Below, piece after piece: positions 63,505-64,000 of a DNA stretch of 64,000 bases. Made by a program: the position numbers and the translations under genes. The stretch is taken from contig MSDW01000001.1 of assembly GCA_001914405.1 (NCBI GenBank), forward strand, positions 1,535,498 to 1,599,497, in the 5' to 3' direction. The stretch is from Candidatus Methanohalarchaeum thermophilum. GTDB taxonomy: Archaea > Halobacteriota > Methanonatronarchaeia > Methanonatronarchaeales > Methanonatronarchaeaceae. The notes under the pieces were generated by a model. That model did no database searches. It had not been told where the DNA came from and worked only from the letters and a program-made list of their open reading frames with translations. Each line of letters begins with the position of its first letter. Position 1 is the stretch's first letter.

Positions 63505-64000
63505 TCACACTCCTAATGTTAGTCTTAGTGTGTTTCTTAATGCTGGTGCTAGTCCTAGAACTATTAGTACTAGGTAAAGAAGGACTTTGAATTCGTCTTC
63601 TTTTAGAAATGTTTTTTCTATTAAATATATTGATAGTATGATTACTGTTAGCTTTAGTGGAAACATTATTGCGGGTTGGCCGGACCATTCTATTAGTAGA
63701 GAGGGGAGAACGTGTTTTTCTTTGGCTCCTAGTTGGTATCCTATGTAAGTTGAAGATGCATCGAATATATGGCATCCGAGTATTGTTATGTAGATGTTAT
63801 CTGAAATAAAAGATTTTTTATAATAAAGTAGGGTAGCTGCTATTGGTGAAAAGACGGCTATTGCGGTTCCAATTATTTTTAATGGAACCAATGGATTTGT
63901 TCCCGGATTATTTATTCCCCAGGATGTTAAGATGGCTAGGTTTAGTATAGCAATAGCTGATCCTGTTATAAATAACATTTTTGTGGTCTTTAGATCTGTT
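63505..64000 (-). CDS. DUF63 family membrane protein, 5' end outside window
   Basis: The frame is open to the right edge, and the ATG at 63978 may be internal. The visible part has about five helices and the DUF63 marks G-C-H-I-F-D-A-S-S-T-Y (~68-78), K-E-K-H-V-L-P (~86-92), P-L-K-L-T-V and L-G-L-A-P-A-L-R-N-T-L-R (~141-152). DUF63 (COG2881) is an archaeal membrane family of unknown function with about 280 residues. The part seen here is the C-terminal 165. The R-N-T-L-R motif differs from the usual R-D-M-L-R by one residue. Confidence 0.85.
   Translation of the reverse strand, partial: TDLKTTKMLFITGSAIAILNLAILTSWGINNPGTNPLVPLKIIGTAIAVFSPIAATLLYYKKSFISDNIYITILGCHIFDASSTYIGYQLGAKEKHVLPSLLIEWSGQPAIMFPLKLTVIILSIYLIEKTFLKEDEFKVLLYLVLIVLGLAPALRNTLRLTLGV

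Noticed and set aside
1..64000. CRISPR arrays
   Set aside because: I found no short regularly spaced direct repeats with unique spacers; the recurring hairpins are dispersed element ends.

Overview
The window is from a low-GC archaeon. Archaeal markers are GatD/GatE, an Elp3-type radical-SAM/GNAT protein, Pth2, TruD, archaeal-type ProRS, a β-CASP RNA-processing nuclease, a geranylgeranyl-reductase-family enzyme, an adenosine-specific kinase and DUF63, DUF1614, DUF7522 and DUF7662 proteins. It is a methylotrophic methanogen that uses pyrrolysine (Pyl). It has monomethylamine methyltransferase mtmB with an in-frame TAG, its corrinoid protein mtmC, a methylcobamide:CoM methyltransferase (mtbA-like), a short catalytic-domain-only pylS, pylB and a tRNA-Pyl gene. 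The DUF7522 and DUF7662 proteins are otherwise seen in haloarchaea. Together with the short PylRS and c-type cytochrome genes, this suggests a Methanonatronarchaeia-like lineage (inference only).

Layout. 0-5 kb: split CcmF cytochrome c maturation genes, an archaellum FlaD/E-like protein with no normal start codon, a winged-helix protein and an mRNA-processing nuclease. 5-8.2 kb: aldehyde:ferredoxin oxidoreductase with a Tat-exported Fe-S partner. 8.9-13 kb: three TasA/CalY-type secreted proteins and a SipW-like signal peptidase. 14.3-17.3 kb: an IS200/IS605 element whose tnpB is split by a second, non-autonomous element. 19.5-25.7 kb: pylB, pylS, pylT, amtB, mtmB, mtmC and a regulator. 26.3-35.6 kb: small genes, an ABC exporter and a K+ channel, among many palindrome-ended repeats. 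35.8-43.6 kb: a diphthamide-type ligase, a split-Soret-type cytochrome c, two RelBE-type toxin-antitoxin pairs and tRNA-Glu. 43.6-53.7 kb: tetrapyrrole genes (hemL-hemC-cobA), then elp3-argH-gatD-gatE. 53.8-64 kb: a hairpin RNA candidate, membrane proteins, pth2-truD, proS, mtbA and DUF63.

How it fits together. MtmB, MtmC and MtbA move the methyl group of monomethylamine to coenzyme M and release ammonium. AmtB, divergent from mtmB, could carry ammonium or methylammonium. PylB, PylS and tRNA-Pyl supply the Pyl residue that MtmB needs, and pylC and pylD are not in the window. HemL, HemC and CobA lead to precorrin-2, needed for corrinoid, siroheme and (through siroheme in archaea) heme. CcmF and the split-Soret cytochrome point to c-type cytochromes.

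Most striking observations: (1) tRNA-Pyl appears to carry a 12-nt bulge-helix-bulge intron and a 27-nt variable-arm hairpin; (2) a DUF7522 gene is interrupted by an in-frame TAG, while TAG is almost never used as a stop here; (3) several genes with good Shine-Dalgarno sites appear to start at ATA, ATT or CTG; (4) at least four families of IS200/IS605-type non-autonomous elements have conserved, probably structured cores; (5) coding strands run from G/T-rich at the start of transcription units to A/C-rich at their ends.
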